64,000 nucleotides of DNA, taken from contig NZ_JADJNN010000008.1 in the NCBI RefSeq assembly GCF_016714285.1, positions 248,001 through 312,000 on the forward strand, read 5' to 3'. The stretch is from Nannocystis sp. (GTDB taxonomy: Bacteria; Myxococcota_A; Polyangia; Nannocystales; Nannocystaceae). Positions 38,333 to 48,766 of this stretch are shown here, piece after piece. How positions within the stretch are numbered: position 1 is the first letter of the stretch; every line of letters begins with the position of its first letter. A program made the translations under genes and the position numbers. Under the pieces are notes generated by a model that made no database searches, had not been told where the DNA came from, and saw nothing but the letters and a program-made list of their open reading frames with translations.

Positions 38333-38360
38333 TTGACAGGGCGACCTCCCGGCTTATCTT
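38333..38360 (+). promoter_or_regulatory. dnaK promoter
   Basis: TTGACA (38333-38338), 16 bases, TATCTT (38355-38360). No CIRCE inverted repeat is present between it and the start. AAAGGA (38375-38380) lies 14 bases before the ATG. Confidence 0.7.
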
Positions 38361-38394
38361 GCCGCCCGAACTCGAAAGGAACGAACACAAACTC

Positions 38395-40329
<1,935 letters not shown>

Positions 40330-40347
40330 GCCCACCTGACCCGAGAG

Positions 40348-40397
40348 CCAGGGCCGGATCCCGCGACCATCGCGGGGCCCGGCCCTGGGTCGTTTTT
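40348..40397 (+). terminator. rho-independent terminator of dnaK
   Basis: CCAGGGCCGG (40348-40357) pairs with CCGGCCCTGG (40379-40388); five T bases follow at 40393-40397. Confidence 0.85.
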
Positions 40398-40435
40398 CGG
40401 GCCGCAGGGCCGGCCTCGTCCGCACGCGCCGATCT

Positions 40436-40464
40436 TTGGACAGCGCCGCCGGATCCACTAAGGT
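40436..40464 (+). promoter_or_regulatory. promoter of the MepA-like gene
   Basis: TTGGAC (40436-40441), 17 bases, TAAGGT (40459-40464), ending six bases before the ATG; no Shine-Dalgarno, so leaderless transcription is likely. Confidence 0.6.
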
Positions 40465-40470
40465 AGGCGC

Positions 40471-41334
40471 ATGGTCCGGGCGCGTGCAGGCTGGCTGGCG
40501 ACGCTGATGTTGGCGTCGATGGCCGCCTGCGCGGGGCCCAACTTGTGGACCGACGGCACCAGCATCTCGACCGGCACGACCAGCCGCGGCCGCATGCGCA
40601 AGCCCGCGAAGCTGCCGCTCACGGGCCCCGGCTTCGTCGTGCCGCCGCGCTGGGAGGAGCGCGGTTTCCAGTACGGCGTCGACGAGCTGGTCGGCGCTGT
40701 CCAGCGCGCGGCCAAGAAGGTCGGCGGTCGGGCCAAGCGTGGTCTGCTCGGCGTCGCTGACTTCGGCCCGCAGCGCGGCGGCAAGTCGGTGTGGCACGGC
40801 AGCCACCAGTCCGGCCGCGACGTCGACCTGCACTTCTACAGCGTCGACGCGCAGGGCCACCCGATCGACGCCCCACACCACGACATGATCCGCTACGACG
40901 CCGACGGCAAGCCCTACGTGCGCCGCAACGCGACCTACAACGAGCTCGGCTGGGAGGGTCGCCGCTTCGACACCTCGCGCAACTGGCAGCTGGTCGAGGC
41001 GCTGCTCGGCGACCCGGAGATCCGCGTGCAGTGGATCTTCGTCTCGCAGGGCCTCGAGGATCGCCTGCTCGCCTATGCGACCCGGCAGAAGAAGCCGGGC
41101 TGGCTCATCGAGTACGCCCGCACCGTGATGTACAGCCCCGCGGACGCCCCGCCGCACGACGACCACTTCCACGTCCGGATCTACTGCTCGCGGGGCGACC
41201 GCTTCCACGGCTGCGTCGACCGCGGCCCGATCTGGCAGCACGAGAAGAAGAAGTACAAGTACGACGGCCCCGAGACCTACGACCCCGTCCAGTGGCGTCT
41301 GGCGATGGTCCCGTCGGCGCCAGACGCAGGCTGA
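40471..41334 (+). CDS. mepA: MepA-like murein endopeptidase (M74) lipoprotein
   Basis: This 287-residue protein has a lipobox (AAC, Cys20) and the M74/LAS metallopeptidase pattern: His112 and Asp119 in GSHQSGRDVDLHF, and the HxH pair in PPHDDHFHVRIYC, which bind zinc. MepA cuts the D-Ala-meso-DAP cross-link of peptidoglycan and is insensitive to penicillin. The lipobox suggests it is anchored to a membrane, unlike soluble E. coli MepA. It is monocistronic after the dnaK terminator. Confidence 0.9.
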   Translation: MVRARAGWLATLMLASMAACAGPNLWTDGTSISTGTTSRGRMRKPAKLPLTGPGFVVPPRWEERGFQYGVDELVGAVQRAAKKVGGRAKRGLLGVADFGPQRGGKSVWHGSHQSGRDVDLHFYSVDAQGHPIDAPHHDMIRYDADGKPYVRRNATYNELGWEGRRFDTSRNWQLVEALLGDPEIRVQWIFVSQGLEDRLLAYATRQKKPGWLIEYARTVMYSPADAPPHDDHFHVRIYCSRGDRFHGCVDRGPIWQHEKKKYKYDGPETYDPVQWRLAMVPSAPDAG

Positions 41335-41388
41335 GCGGCGGCCGGGCGATCGCGCCCAGGTGACCCGGAGAGATCTGCGAGGGCCCTT

Positions 41389-41454
41389 GTGACAGCTGGA
41401 GATCTCGCTGTCACGAGATCTCCCGCTCTGTCCGCGATCGGCTCGTCGATCGCG
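41389..41454. promoter_or_regulatory. overlapping hairpins and inverted repeat after mepA
   Basis: GTGACAGC (41389-41396) pairs with GCTGTCAC (41407-41414). GGAGATCTCG (41398-41407) pairs with CGAGATCTCC (41414-41423). The two stems share bases, so only one can form. CGCGATCG (41433-41440) and CGATCGCG (41447-41454) form a third, with a six-base spacer like the second. They could be operators or an RNA switch-like structure. Confidence 0.6.
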
Positions 41455-41540
41455 TGAAACGATCACAGCGGTCACGGAGCATCGATCGCCAGAACTCGGT
41501 CAGATCGCCCGAATGAGCCCGTTGGTGGCACATCTGGCCT

Positions 41541-41571
41541 TGTGGACAAGCTGTGCAGTCCTTGTGGATGA
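41541..41571 (-). other. two DnaA-box-like 9-mers
   Basis: On the minus strand TTGTCCACA (41541-41549) and TCATCCACA (41563-41571) each differ by one base from TTATCCACA. They share orientation. Two near matches alone do not make an origin. Confidence 0.25.
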
Positions 41572-41965
41572 CCCGAGGGACAGGTCGGCCCAGGCATGAT
41601 CCGCGGCCTCGGTGTGTCGGTCCTGTCTCGGTGTTCAGCTCATTGCTTCACACGCGGTTTCTTCGGGCCGTAGCGCCGCAGCGATCGCGTCTGCGAGGTC
41701 GTCGCCACGAGCACCCGGATCTGAAGATCTGAGCAGGTCTCACTGAACGAGGTAGCAGCATGCGAGCCGCCAAAACTTGAAAGCCTCGCTGGAAAATGCT
41801 TCCTCAGATCTACTCAGTAGAATACATTGCCGACCTACCCGCGACGTTGATCGTACCAAGAGAACTAGCAAGCTCGGATCCATCCACCGCACCGCTCTCA
41901 CGGCCCTTCGCCGAGAGGCCTCTCCCGCCGCTCTCCAGCCCGCGCCCGCGACCTTCACCACGCCC

Positions 41966-42511
41966 ATGGTCCACGCCCTGACCGAAAGCCAGATCCGCGC
42001 CATCGAGGCGCAGAGCCCCGACGGCCTGAGCTCGCAGCAGCTCGTCGCGGTGTTCGAGGAGCAGGGCGTGAAGTTCAGCGAGGCCAACCTGCGCCGCTAC
42101 GTGCAACTCGGCCTGGTGCCGCGCTCACGCCGAGTCGGGCAGAAGGGCAAGCACCTCGGCTCGCACGGCGTGTACCCGGTCCGCGCCGTCCGCCGCATCA
42201 ACACCATCAAGAAGCTGATGGGCGAGCGCTACACGATCGAGGAGATCCAGGCCAAGTTCCTCACCTTCAAGGACAGCATCGAGACCCTCGACGTGGCGAT
42301 CGAGGAGCTCGTGTCCCAGTTCGAGTCGAAGCTCGAGGGCGAGGCGCCCTCGCCCCGCCGCGACCAGCTCTACAGCGAGCTGCGATCGATCAAGACCGCC
42401 GCTGACGAGCTGCTGAGCGGGGTCTACCGCCTCGAGAAGCTGCTCGTGTCCACCAGCGCCGCCGTCCGCCCGCGCGGCGGCGGGGCTGCCAGCCCCACCG
42501 AACTTCTGTAG
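41966..42511 (+). CDS. MerR-type helix-turn-helix regulator
   Basis: This 181-residue protein has a MerR-like winged helix: SSQQLVAVFEEQGVKFSEANLRRYVQLGLVPRS, then GVYPVRAVRRINTIKKLM with ERYTIEEIQAKF. A helical C-terminus (about 105-165) probably dimerises. There is no metal-binding Cys cluster, so it is not a classic metal sensor. It starts at an ATG whose protein begins naturally (MVHALTESQIRAIEAQ); a longer frame to 41777 is rejected. The next gene, an orphan sigma-like protein, follows in the same direction. Confidence 0.82.
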   Translation: MVHALTESQIRAIEAQSPDGLSSQQLVAVFEEQGVKFSEANLRRYVQLGLVPRSRRVGQKGKHLGSHGVYPVRAVRRINTIKKLMGERYTIEEIQAKFLTFKDSIETLDVAIEELVSQFESKLEGEAPSPRRDQLYSELRSIKTAADELLSGVYRLEKLLVSTSAAVRPRGGGAASPTELL

Positions 42512-42536
42512 CCGTTGCCGTTACCACTTCTGTAGC

Positions 42537-42550
42537 TGTCCCTCGGGACA
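42537..42550. repeat. dispersed hairpin element
   Basis: Perfect TGTCC-ctcg-GGACA between the MerR-like and sigma-like genes. Two copies of acttctgtag lie just before it. Confidence 0.75.
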
Positions 42551-42617
42551 TCGCATCCGTTCACTTCTGCGCAATCACGTTTCACCGGGGCCGGCCAGGG
42601 CCCCGCTCAGGATCATC

Positions 42618-43178
<561 letters not shown>

Positions 43179-43226
43179 CGAGCTGGTGAGCGCGAGCGGC
43201 CGCACACGCCTGTGGGCGCGGCCGCG

Positions 43227-43256
43227 TTGACCGAGCCGCGGCGGCCGTCGTAGGAC
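43227..43256 (+). promoter_or_regulatory. purH promoter
   Basis: TTGACC (43227-43232), 18 bases, TAGGAC (43251-43256), ending ten bases before the purH GTG. No purine riboswitch or PurR-like operator was recognised. Confidence 0.5.
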
Positions 43257-43266
43257 CCTGGCCGAA

Positions 43267-44856
43267 GTGAACCTCCTCCCGCCGATCCGCCGCGCCCTCG
43301 TCAGCGTCAGCGACAAGTCGAAGCTCGACGTCCTGGCGCAGATCCTCATCGACTGTCACGTCGAGGTGCTCTCGACCGGTGGCACTCACGCCGCGCTCGC
43401 GCAGCTCGGCGTCGAGGTCGTCAAGGTCAGCGAGTACACCGGCGCGCCCGAGATCCTCGACGGTCGGGTCAAGACCCTGCACCCGAAGATCCACGGCGGC
43501 ATCCTGGCCCTGCCCACGCCGGCCCACGAGGCCGAATTGCGGCTGCACGGCATCGCCCCGATCGACCTCGTGGTCGTCAACCTCTACCCGTTTCGCAGCG
43601 TCATCGCCCGCCGCGACTGCGGCTTCGATGAGGCGGTCGAGAACATCGACGTCGGCGGTCCCACGATGGTCCGCGCCGCCGCGAAGAACTGGCAGCGCGT
43701 CGCCGTCGTCGTCGACCCGGACGACTACGTCTCGCTCGGTGAGGCCCTGCGCGCGCACGCCTGCGGCCTGCCCGAGGCGCTGCGCCGCCGCCTCGCGCGC
43801 AAGGCCTTCGCCCACACCGCTGCCTACGACGTTGCGATCGCCGGCTACCTCGCGCGCTTCGACGACGCCGGCGGAGCCGCGGACGACGCCCTCCCGGACG
43901 CGCTGCTGCTCAGCGGCGAGGCCCAGGGCGAGCTGCGCTACGGCGAGAACCCGCACCAGCCAGCCCGCTTCTACGCGGTCGCGGGCGGGGCAGGGGAGGC
44001 GCCTGGCCTCGATCGGGCGATCGTTCACCAGGGCAAGGCCCTCAGCTACAACAACCTCCTCGACGCTGACGCGGCGCTCGGCCTGGTCCGCGACCTCGCC
44101 CCGCTCGGGCCCGCAGCCGCGGTGATCAAGCACGTCTCGCCCTGCGGCGCGGCGCTGGGTCGGCCCGGACAGCCGATCGCCGAGGTCTATCGCCGGGCCC
44201 GTGAGGCCGACCCCGAGAGCGCCTTCGGGGGGATCGTCGCGCTCTCGCAGCCGGTCGACGCCGCGGCCGCAGCCCAGCTCGTCGAGACCTTCCTCGAGGT
44301 TGTCATCGCCCCCGGCGTTACCGCCGAGGCCCGCGTGTTGCTCTCGACCAAGAAGAACCTCCGCCTGATCGAGCTGCCGCTCGGCAGCGCCACGAGCCCG
44401 CCGCTGCGCCTGCGATCGATCGCCGGCGGGCTCCTGGCCCAGCGCGAGGACGTGATCGGCGTGCACGCGGCCGGGGCCCGCGTGGTCACCCGCCGCGCGC
44501 CCACGGCCGCCGAGCTCCTCGACCTCGAGCTGGCCCAGATCGTCGGCAAGTGGGTCCGCTCCAACGCGATCGTGCTGTGCAAGGACGGCGTCACGGTCGG
44601 CGTCGGCGGCGGCCAGACCTCGCGCGTCGAGGCCTCGCGCCAGGCCAGCGCCCGCGCCGGTGAGCGGGCCCGCGGCGCCTGCCTCGGCTCCGACGCCTTC
44701 TTCCCGTTCCGCGACGGCGTCGACGCGGCCGCGGCCGCCGGCGTCACCGCGATCGTCCAGCCCGGCGGCTCCGTGCGCGACGACGAGGTGATCGCGGCCG
44801 CCGACGAGCACGGCCTGGCCATGGTCTTCACCGGCCAGCGACACTTCCGCCATTAG
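43267..44856 (+). CDS. purH: AICAR transformylase/IMP cyclohydrolase
   Basis: This 529-residue bifunctional enzyme does the last two steps of IMP synthesis. The N-terminal cyclohydrolase half has ALVSVSDKSKL, STGGTHAAL and GRVKTLHPKIHGGIL. The C-terminal transformylase half has GENPHQPARFYA, YNNLLDADAAL and KHVSPCGAA (Ser where Asn is usual), and ends VQPGGSVRDDEVIAAADEHG with MVFTGQRHFRH. Length is normal. It opens a purine group with purD and, after a DUF1015 gene and hisZ, purA. Confidence 0.97.
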   Translation: MNLLPPIRRALVSVSDKSKLDVLAQILIDCHVEVLSTGGTHAALAQLGVEVVKVSEYTGAPEILDGRVKTLHPKIHGGILALPTPAHEAELRLHGIAPIDLVVVNLYPFRSVIARRDCGFDEAVENIDVGGPTMVRAAAKNWQRVAVVVDPDDYVSLGEALRAHACGLPEALRRRLARKAFAHTAAYDVAIAGYLARFDDAGGAADDALPDALLLSGEAQGELRYGENPHQPARFYAVAGGAGEAPGLDRAIVHQGKALSYNNLLDADAALGLVRDLAPLGPAAAVIKHVSPCGAALGRPGQPIAEVYRRAREADPESAFGGIVALSQPVDAAAAAQLVETFLEVVIAPGVTAEARVLLSTKKNLRLIELPLGSATSPPLRLRSIAGGLLAQREDVIGVHAAGARVVTRRAPTAAELLDLELAQIVGKWVRSNAIVLCKDGVTVGVGGGQTSRVEASRQASARAGERARGACLGSDAFFPFRDGVDAAAAAGVTAIVQPGGSVRDDEVIAAADEHGLAMVFTGQRHFRH

Positions 44857-44862
44857 CGCACA

Positions 44863-44904
44863 GGTCCGTCGGGACATGTCGCTTCCCACAGGTCCTTCGG
44901 GACA
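44863..44904. repeat. pair of dispersed hairpin elements between purH and purD
   Basis: GGTCC-gtcg-GGACA (44863-44876) and GGTCC-ttcg-GGACA (44891-44904). They may attenuate or process the purH-purD transcript. Confidence 0.65.
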
Positions 44905-44931
44905 GGTACATCGAGACAGGAGCGAGAGCCC

Positions 44932-46200
44932 ATGCGAATCGTGATCTTCGGCGGCGGCGGACGCGAGCACGCGCTGGCCTGGCGCTGCGTGAGCGAGGGC
45001 CACGAGGTCCACGTCGCGCCCGGCTCGGACGGCATCGCCAGCGACGCCACCTGCCACCCGCTCGCGCTCAGCGATCACGCCGCCGCAGTCGCGCTGTGCC
45101 ACCGCATCGCGCCCGCACTCGTGATCGTCGGCCCGGAGCAGCCGCTGGTCGACGGCCTCGCCGACCGGCTCCGCGCCGCCGGCCTCGCGGTGTTCGGCCC
45201 CTCCGCCGCGGCCGCCGAGCTCGAGGGCAGCAAGGCGGTGGCCAAGGCCTTCATGGCCCGCCATCACATCCCCACGGCGCGCTACGTCCGCGTCGACTCG
45301 CTCGGCGCCGGCCTGGAGGCGCTGGCCAGCTTCGCTGGGCCGCCGGTGGTCAAGGCCAGCGGCCTGGCAGCGGGCAAGGGCGTCACCGTGGCCGAGAGCT
45401 TCGCCGAGGCCGAGCTGGCCCTTCGTTCATGTCTCGAAGGCCAGGTGTTCGGCGCGGCCGGGGACACGGTGGTGCTGGAGGAGCGGCTCCAGGGTGAGGA
45501 GGCCTCGCTGTTCGTGATCAGCGACGGCGAGCGCTGGCTGTGCCTGCCGCCCGCGCAGGATCACAAGCGCCTGCGCGACGGCGACCACGGCCCGAACACC
45601 GGCGGCATGGGGGCCTACAGCCCGGCCCCGGTGTGCGACGCCGGCGTGCTCGCCCAGGTCGAGCTCGAGGTGATCGCGCCGACCCTCGCGGGCCTGCGCG
45701 CCGAGGGCCGCCCCTTCGTCGGCGCGCTGTTCATCGGCCTGATGATCGAGCAGGGCCGCGCCAGGGTCATCGAGTACAACTGCCGCTTCGGCGACCCGGA
45801 GATCCAGCCGGTGCTGTTCGGCCTGCAGGCGCCGATCGTGCCGCACCTGCACGCGGCCGCCCGCGGCGATCTGGCCGCTGGCGGCGTGCTGCCAGGCATG
45901 CCCGCCGCCACCGTGGTGATCGCGGCCGCTGGCTATCCCGGCAAGACCGTCAGCGGTGCGGCGATCCGGGGGCTCGCGGCCGCCGCTGCGCTCCCCGACC
46001 TCAAGGTATTTCACGCCGGTACGCGTCACAGCGCGGATGAGGGTTGGGTCACGGCAGGCGGGCGTGTCATCGGGGTCTGCGCCCGCGGCCCCGACCTGCG
46101 CGCCGCCATCGCCCGCGCCTATGAGGGCTGCGCGTTGATCGAGGTGGTCGGCGGGCAACATCGGCGAGACATCGGCGCCCGCGCCCTCGCCCTCGCTTGA
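44932..46200 (+). CDS. purD: phosphoribosylamine-glycine ligase (GARS)
   Basis: This 422-residue ATP-grasp ligase joins glycine to phosphoribosylamine in purine synthesis. It starts MRIVIFGGGGREHALAW and has PPVVKASGLAAGKGV, EERLQGEEASLFVISDG, HGPNTGGMGAYSPAP and the metal site EYNCRFGDPEIQPVL. It is a single-domain PurD, without PurN or PurM. AGGAG lies about eleven bases before the ATG. It lies 75 bp after purH, the gap being filled by two hairpin elements. Confidence 0.97.
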   Translation: MRIVIFGGGGREHALAWRCVSEGHEVHVAPGSDGIASDATCHPLALSDHAAAVALCHRIAPALVIVGPEQPLVDGLADRLRAAGLAVFGPSAAAAELEGSKAVAKAFMARHHIPTARYVRVDSLGAGLEALASFAGPPVVKASGLAAGKGVTVAESFAEAELALRSCLEGQVFGAAGDTVVLEERLQGEEASLFVISDGERWLCLPPAQDHKRLRDGDHGPNTGGMGAYSPAPVCDAGVLAQVELEVIAPTLAGLRAEGRPFVGALFIGLMIEQGRARVIEYNCRFGDPEIQPVLFGLQAPIVPHLHAAARGDLAAGGVLPGMPAATVVIAAAGYPGKTVSGAAIRGLAAAAALPDLKVFHAGTRHSADEGWVTAGGRVIGVCARGPDLRAAIARAYEGCALIEVVGGQHRRDIGARALALA

Positions 46201-46235
46201 CCGGTCCGGCCACGGGCATGGTATGAGGGCGGGCG

Positions 46236-47543
46236 ATGGCACGCGTCCGCCCTGTCCGTGGTCTCCGCTACGACCTCCGCCGCGTCTCCAGTGATGCGGG
46301 CCTCCTACTCGCGCCACCCTACGACGTCGTCGATGCGGCGGGTCGCGCCCGCATCGCCGCCCGCTCGCCGCACAACTGCATCCACGTGATCCTCCCGACC
46401 GGCGAGGGCGACGCCAAGTACGTCGAGGGGGCCCGGCAATTCGCCGCGCTCAAGGCCGACGCGCTCGTGCACGACGACGCCCCCGGCTTCTATGTCTATC
46501 ACCAGACATTCACCAGCGAGGGCCAGCAGTTCACGCGCAAGGGCTTCATCGGTCTGGTCGAGCTGACCCGCTTCGGCGCCGGCCCGGTGCTACCCCACGA
46601 GCGCACGCTCGCGGGTCCCAAGGCCGACCGCCTCAAGCTCATGCGCGCGTGCATGGCCCACCTCGAGCTGGTGTTCGGCATGTTCTCGGATCCCGATCGC
46701 AGCTGGGAGAAGGCCGTCGGCGAGCTCGGGGAGCCGGTGCTCGACGCCGACTTCGACGGCGCCCACCACACGCTCTACCGCGTCGCCGATCCGGCGGCCA
46801 CCGCAGCCCTCACGCAGATCCTCGCCGATCGATCGATCTACATCGCCGATGGCCACCACCGCTACGAGACGATGTGCAGCTTCCGCGACGAGCTCGAGGA
46901 GCAGGGCCGCGGCGAGGCGGCGCGCTGGGGCCTCATCTACCTCAGCAACCTCGACGACCCCGGTCTGGTCGTGCTGCCCACCCACCGGCTCGTCCACGGC
47001 GTCGCCGACTTCGACCTAGCGGCCACGCTCGCGGCGCTGCGGCCCTTCTTCGACATCGACGAGCAGCCGTTGCCCGCGGCGGGCAACGAGCTCCGCGCGA
47101 CGCTGGCCGCCGCAGCGAGCGGCGGCGCGGCCTTCGGCCTCGCGGTTCCTGGCGCCGATCGGATGCACCTGCTGCGCCTGCGCGCCGACTTCGATCCGCA
47201 GGCCGCCGGCCTCGGGCACCTCCACCCCGCGCTGCAGCGCCTCGACGTCGCCCTGCTGCACGAGCTGGTGCTCGAGCGCGGCCTCGGCATCACCCGCGAG
47301 GCGCAGTCGCAGAACACCAACCTGCGCTACTACAAGTCGACCGACGAGGCGCTCGCCGTGGCCGCCGGACAGCGCCCCGACGCCAGCGACGTGCAGCTCG
47401 TGTGCTTCATGAACCCGACCCCCGTCGCCGACGTGCGCGCCGTCTGCGACAGCGGCGAGGTCATGCCGCAGAAGAGCACCTTCTTCTATCCGAAGATCCC
47501 GACTGGCCTCGTGTTTCACGACCTCCGGGACGACCTGACATGA
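46236..47543 (+). CDS. DUF1015 family protein
   Basis: This 435-residue protein matches DUF1015 throughout: starts with RPVRGLRYDL and LLLAPPYDVVD, has ERTLAGPKADRLKLM, YIADGHHRYETM and near the end MPQKSTFFYPKIPTGLVFH. Members often sit beside serA/serC or purine genes; a kinase-like role has been suggested, but I know of no firm reaction. TATGAG lies eight bases before the ATG. Its stop overlaps the hisZ start (ATGA), so it heads the DUF1015-hisZ-purA operon. Confidence 0.9.
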   Translation: MARVRPVRGLRYDLRRVSSDAGLLLAPPYDVVDAAGRARIAARSPHNCIHVILPTGEGDAKYVEGARQFAALKADALVHDDAPGFYVYHQTFTSEGQQFTRKGFIGLVELTRFGAGPVLPHERTLAGPKADRLKLMRACMAHLELVFGMFSDPDRSWEKAVGELGEPVLDADFDGAHHTLYRVADPAATAALTQILADRSIYIADGHHRYETMCSFRDELEEQGRGEAARWGLIYLSNLDDPGLVVLPTHRLVHGVADFDLAATLAALRPFFDIDEQPLPAAGNELRATLAAAASGGAAFGLAVPGADRMHLLRLRADFDPQAAGLGHLHPALQRLDVALLHELVLERGLGITREAQSQNTNLRYYKSTDEALAVAAGQRPDASDVQLVCFMNPTPVADVRAVCDSGEVMPQKSTFFYPKIPTGLVFHDLRDDLT

Positions 47544-48766
47544 GCGCCGACGCGCTGGCCCTGCCGCGCGGCGCGAGGGACCTGCTGCCGCCCGCGGCCC
47601 GTCGGCGCCGGCGCCTGACCGCGTCGCTGCTCGCGGTGCTCGACCGCTGGGGCTACGACCCCGTGGTCACGCCCGCGATCGAGTACTTCGAGGTGTTCGG
47701 GCGCTGGCTCGCCGAGCGCGACCGGCAGCGCTGCGTCCGCTTCATCGAGGCCGGCACCGGCGAGCTCGTCACCCTGCGCTCCGACATCACGCCGCAGATC
47801 GCCCGGCTCAGCGCGCTGCGCCTCGGCGATCGCCTCGCGGCCGGCGAGGCGATGCGCCTGGCCTACAGCGCCGAGGTCGTGCGCCTCGGCGAGCCCAGCC
47901 GCGGCCAGCTCGAGCACAGCCAGGTCGGCGCCGAATTGCTCGGCGACGACAGCCCCGCGGCCGACGCCGAGCTCGTGCTGCTGTGCGCCGAGGCGCTGCG
48001 CGCCGCCGGTCTGCCGCGGCCCCAGCTCGAGCTCGCAGACGTGAGCATCGCCCGCGCTGTGTTCGAGCGGCTCCCACCCGGCTGCGACACCGAGGCGCTG
48101 CACGGCCTGCTCGCGCGCAAGGACGCCGACGGGGTCGCCCGCTTCGCCGCCGAGCTGCCGCTGCGCCCCGAGGCCCGCCGCGCGCTCGGCCTCCTGTGCG
48201 AGCTGTTCGGCGGCCCGGAGATCCTCGGACATGTCCCTTCGGACATCCGAGCCGCGTTCCCGTGGCTCGACCAGGCGCTGGCTCGGCTCGAGTCGGTGAT
48301 CGATCGCTGTCGCCGCGACGACCCCGAGCTCGCCGCCCGCCTGGTCGTCGATCTCGGCGAGGTCCGTGGCCACGACTACTACACCGGCCTGCGCCTGCGC
48401 GCGTGGGCCCCCGGGGTCGCCACGCCGTTGGTGTGCGGCGGACGCTACGCTGGTGGGGCCGGCTTCGCGGTCGAGCTCGAGGCCCTCGAGGCCGCGCTCG
48501 AGCACGCCGGCGCGCCACCCGAGCCGCGCTGTGGTGGCACCGTGATCGTCGCCGAGCTCGAGGCCTCGCGCGACGCGGCCAACGCCCGCGCTCGCAGCCT
48601 GCGTGGCAGCGGCCGCGCGTGGGTGCAGGTCGGCCTCTCGCTGAGCGCGGCCCGGATCGCCGCCGGCGAGGCCGAGCGTATGATCCATCTCGACGCGAGC
48701 GGCCGGGTCACGACCTGGCTGCGAGGACAGGCCGACACCTGGACGGCCGGGGAGAGCGAAGCATGA
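47540..48766 (+). CDS. hisZ: ATP phosphoribosyltransferase regulatory subunit
   Basis: This 408-residue protein is related to class II histidyl-tRNA synthetase but lacks the anticodon-binding domain. It has LPRGARDLLPP, LRSDITPQIARL and a late GGRYAGG, as HisZ does. It regulates the short form of HisG, not seen here. Placement directly before purA with an ATGA overlap matches the hisZ-purA arrangement of many proteobacteria. A hairpin element (48232-48245) lies inside and encodes LGHVPSDI. The alternative, a second HisRS, is unlikely given the missing domain. Confidence 0.9.
   Translation: MSADALALPRGARDLLPPAARRRRRLTASLLAVLDRWGYDPVVTPAIEYFEVFGRWLAERDRQRCVRFIEAGTGELVTLRSDITPQIARLSALRLGDRLAAGEAMRLAYSAEVVRLGEPSRGQLEHSQVGAELLGDDSPAADAELVLLCAEALRAAGLPRPQLELADVSIARAVFERLPPGCDTEALHGLLARKDADGVARFAAELPLRPEARRALGLLCELFGGPEILGHVPSDIRAAFPWLDQALARLESVIDRCRRDDPELAARLVVDLGEVRGHDYYTGLRLRAWAPGVATPLVCGGRYAGGAGFAVELEALEAALEHAGAPPEPRCGGTVIVAELEASRDAANARARSLRGSGRAWVQVGLSLSAARIAAGEAERMIHLDASGRVTTWLRGQADTWTAGESEA
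48232..48245. repeat. dispersed hairpin element inside hisZ
   Basis: Perfect TGTCC-cttc-GGACA, with the left arm also inside the palindrome GGACATGTCC. Confidence 0.75.

Larger units (their letters stand above)
41335..41965. other. 631-bp intergenic region with inverted repeats
   Basis: No convincing gene lies here. It holds two overlapping, mutually exclusive hairpins (41389-41423), an 8-bp inverted repeat (41433-41454), two DnaA-box-like 9-mers (41541-41549, 41563-41571), a degraded copy of the dispersed hairpin (41569-41582), and a relatively AT-rich stretch (about 41740-41830) with TAGAAT at 41818-41823 that may be a promoter for the MerR-like gene. An in-frame extension of the MerR gene back to 41777 is open but reads unlike protein. 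Confidence 0.6.

Noticed and set aside
38202..38394. CIRCE heat-shock operator before dnaK
   Set aside because: No TTAGCACTC/GAGTGCTAA-type inverted repeat is present; only a normal promoter is visible.
41777..41965. N-terminal extension of the MerR-like gene
   Set aside because: The frame is open, but the residues do not resemble a protein domain and the ATG at 41966 starts a normal MerR N-terminus.
43179..43266. Purine riboswitch before purH
   Set aside because: The gap is short and GC-rich, with no three-way-junction core that I can draw.
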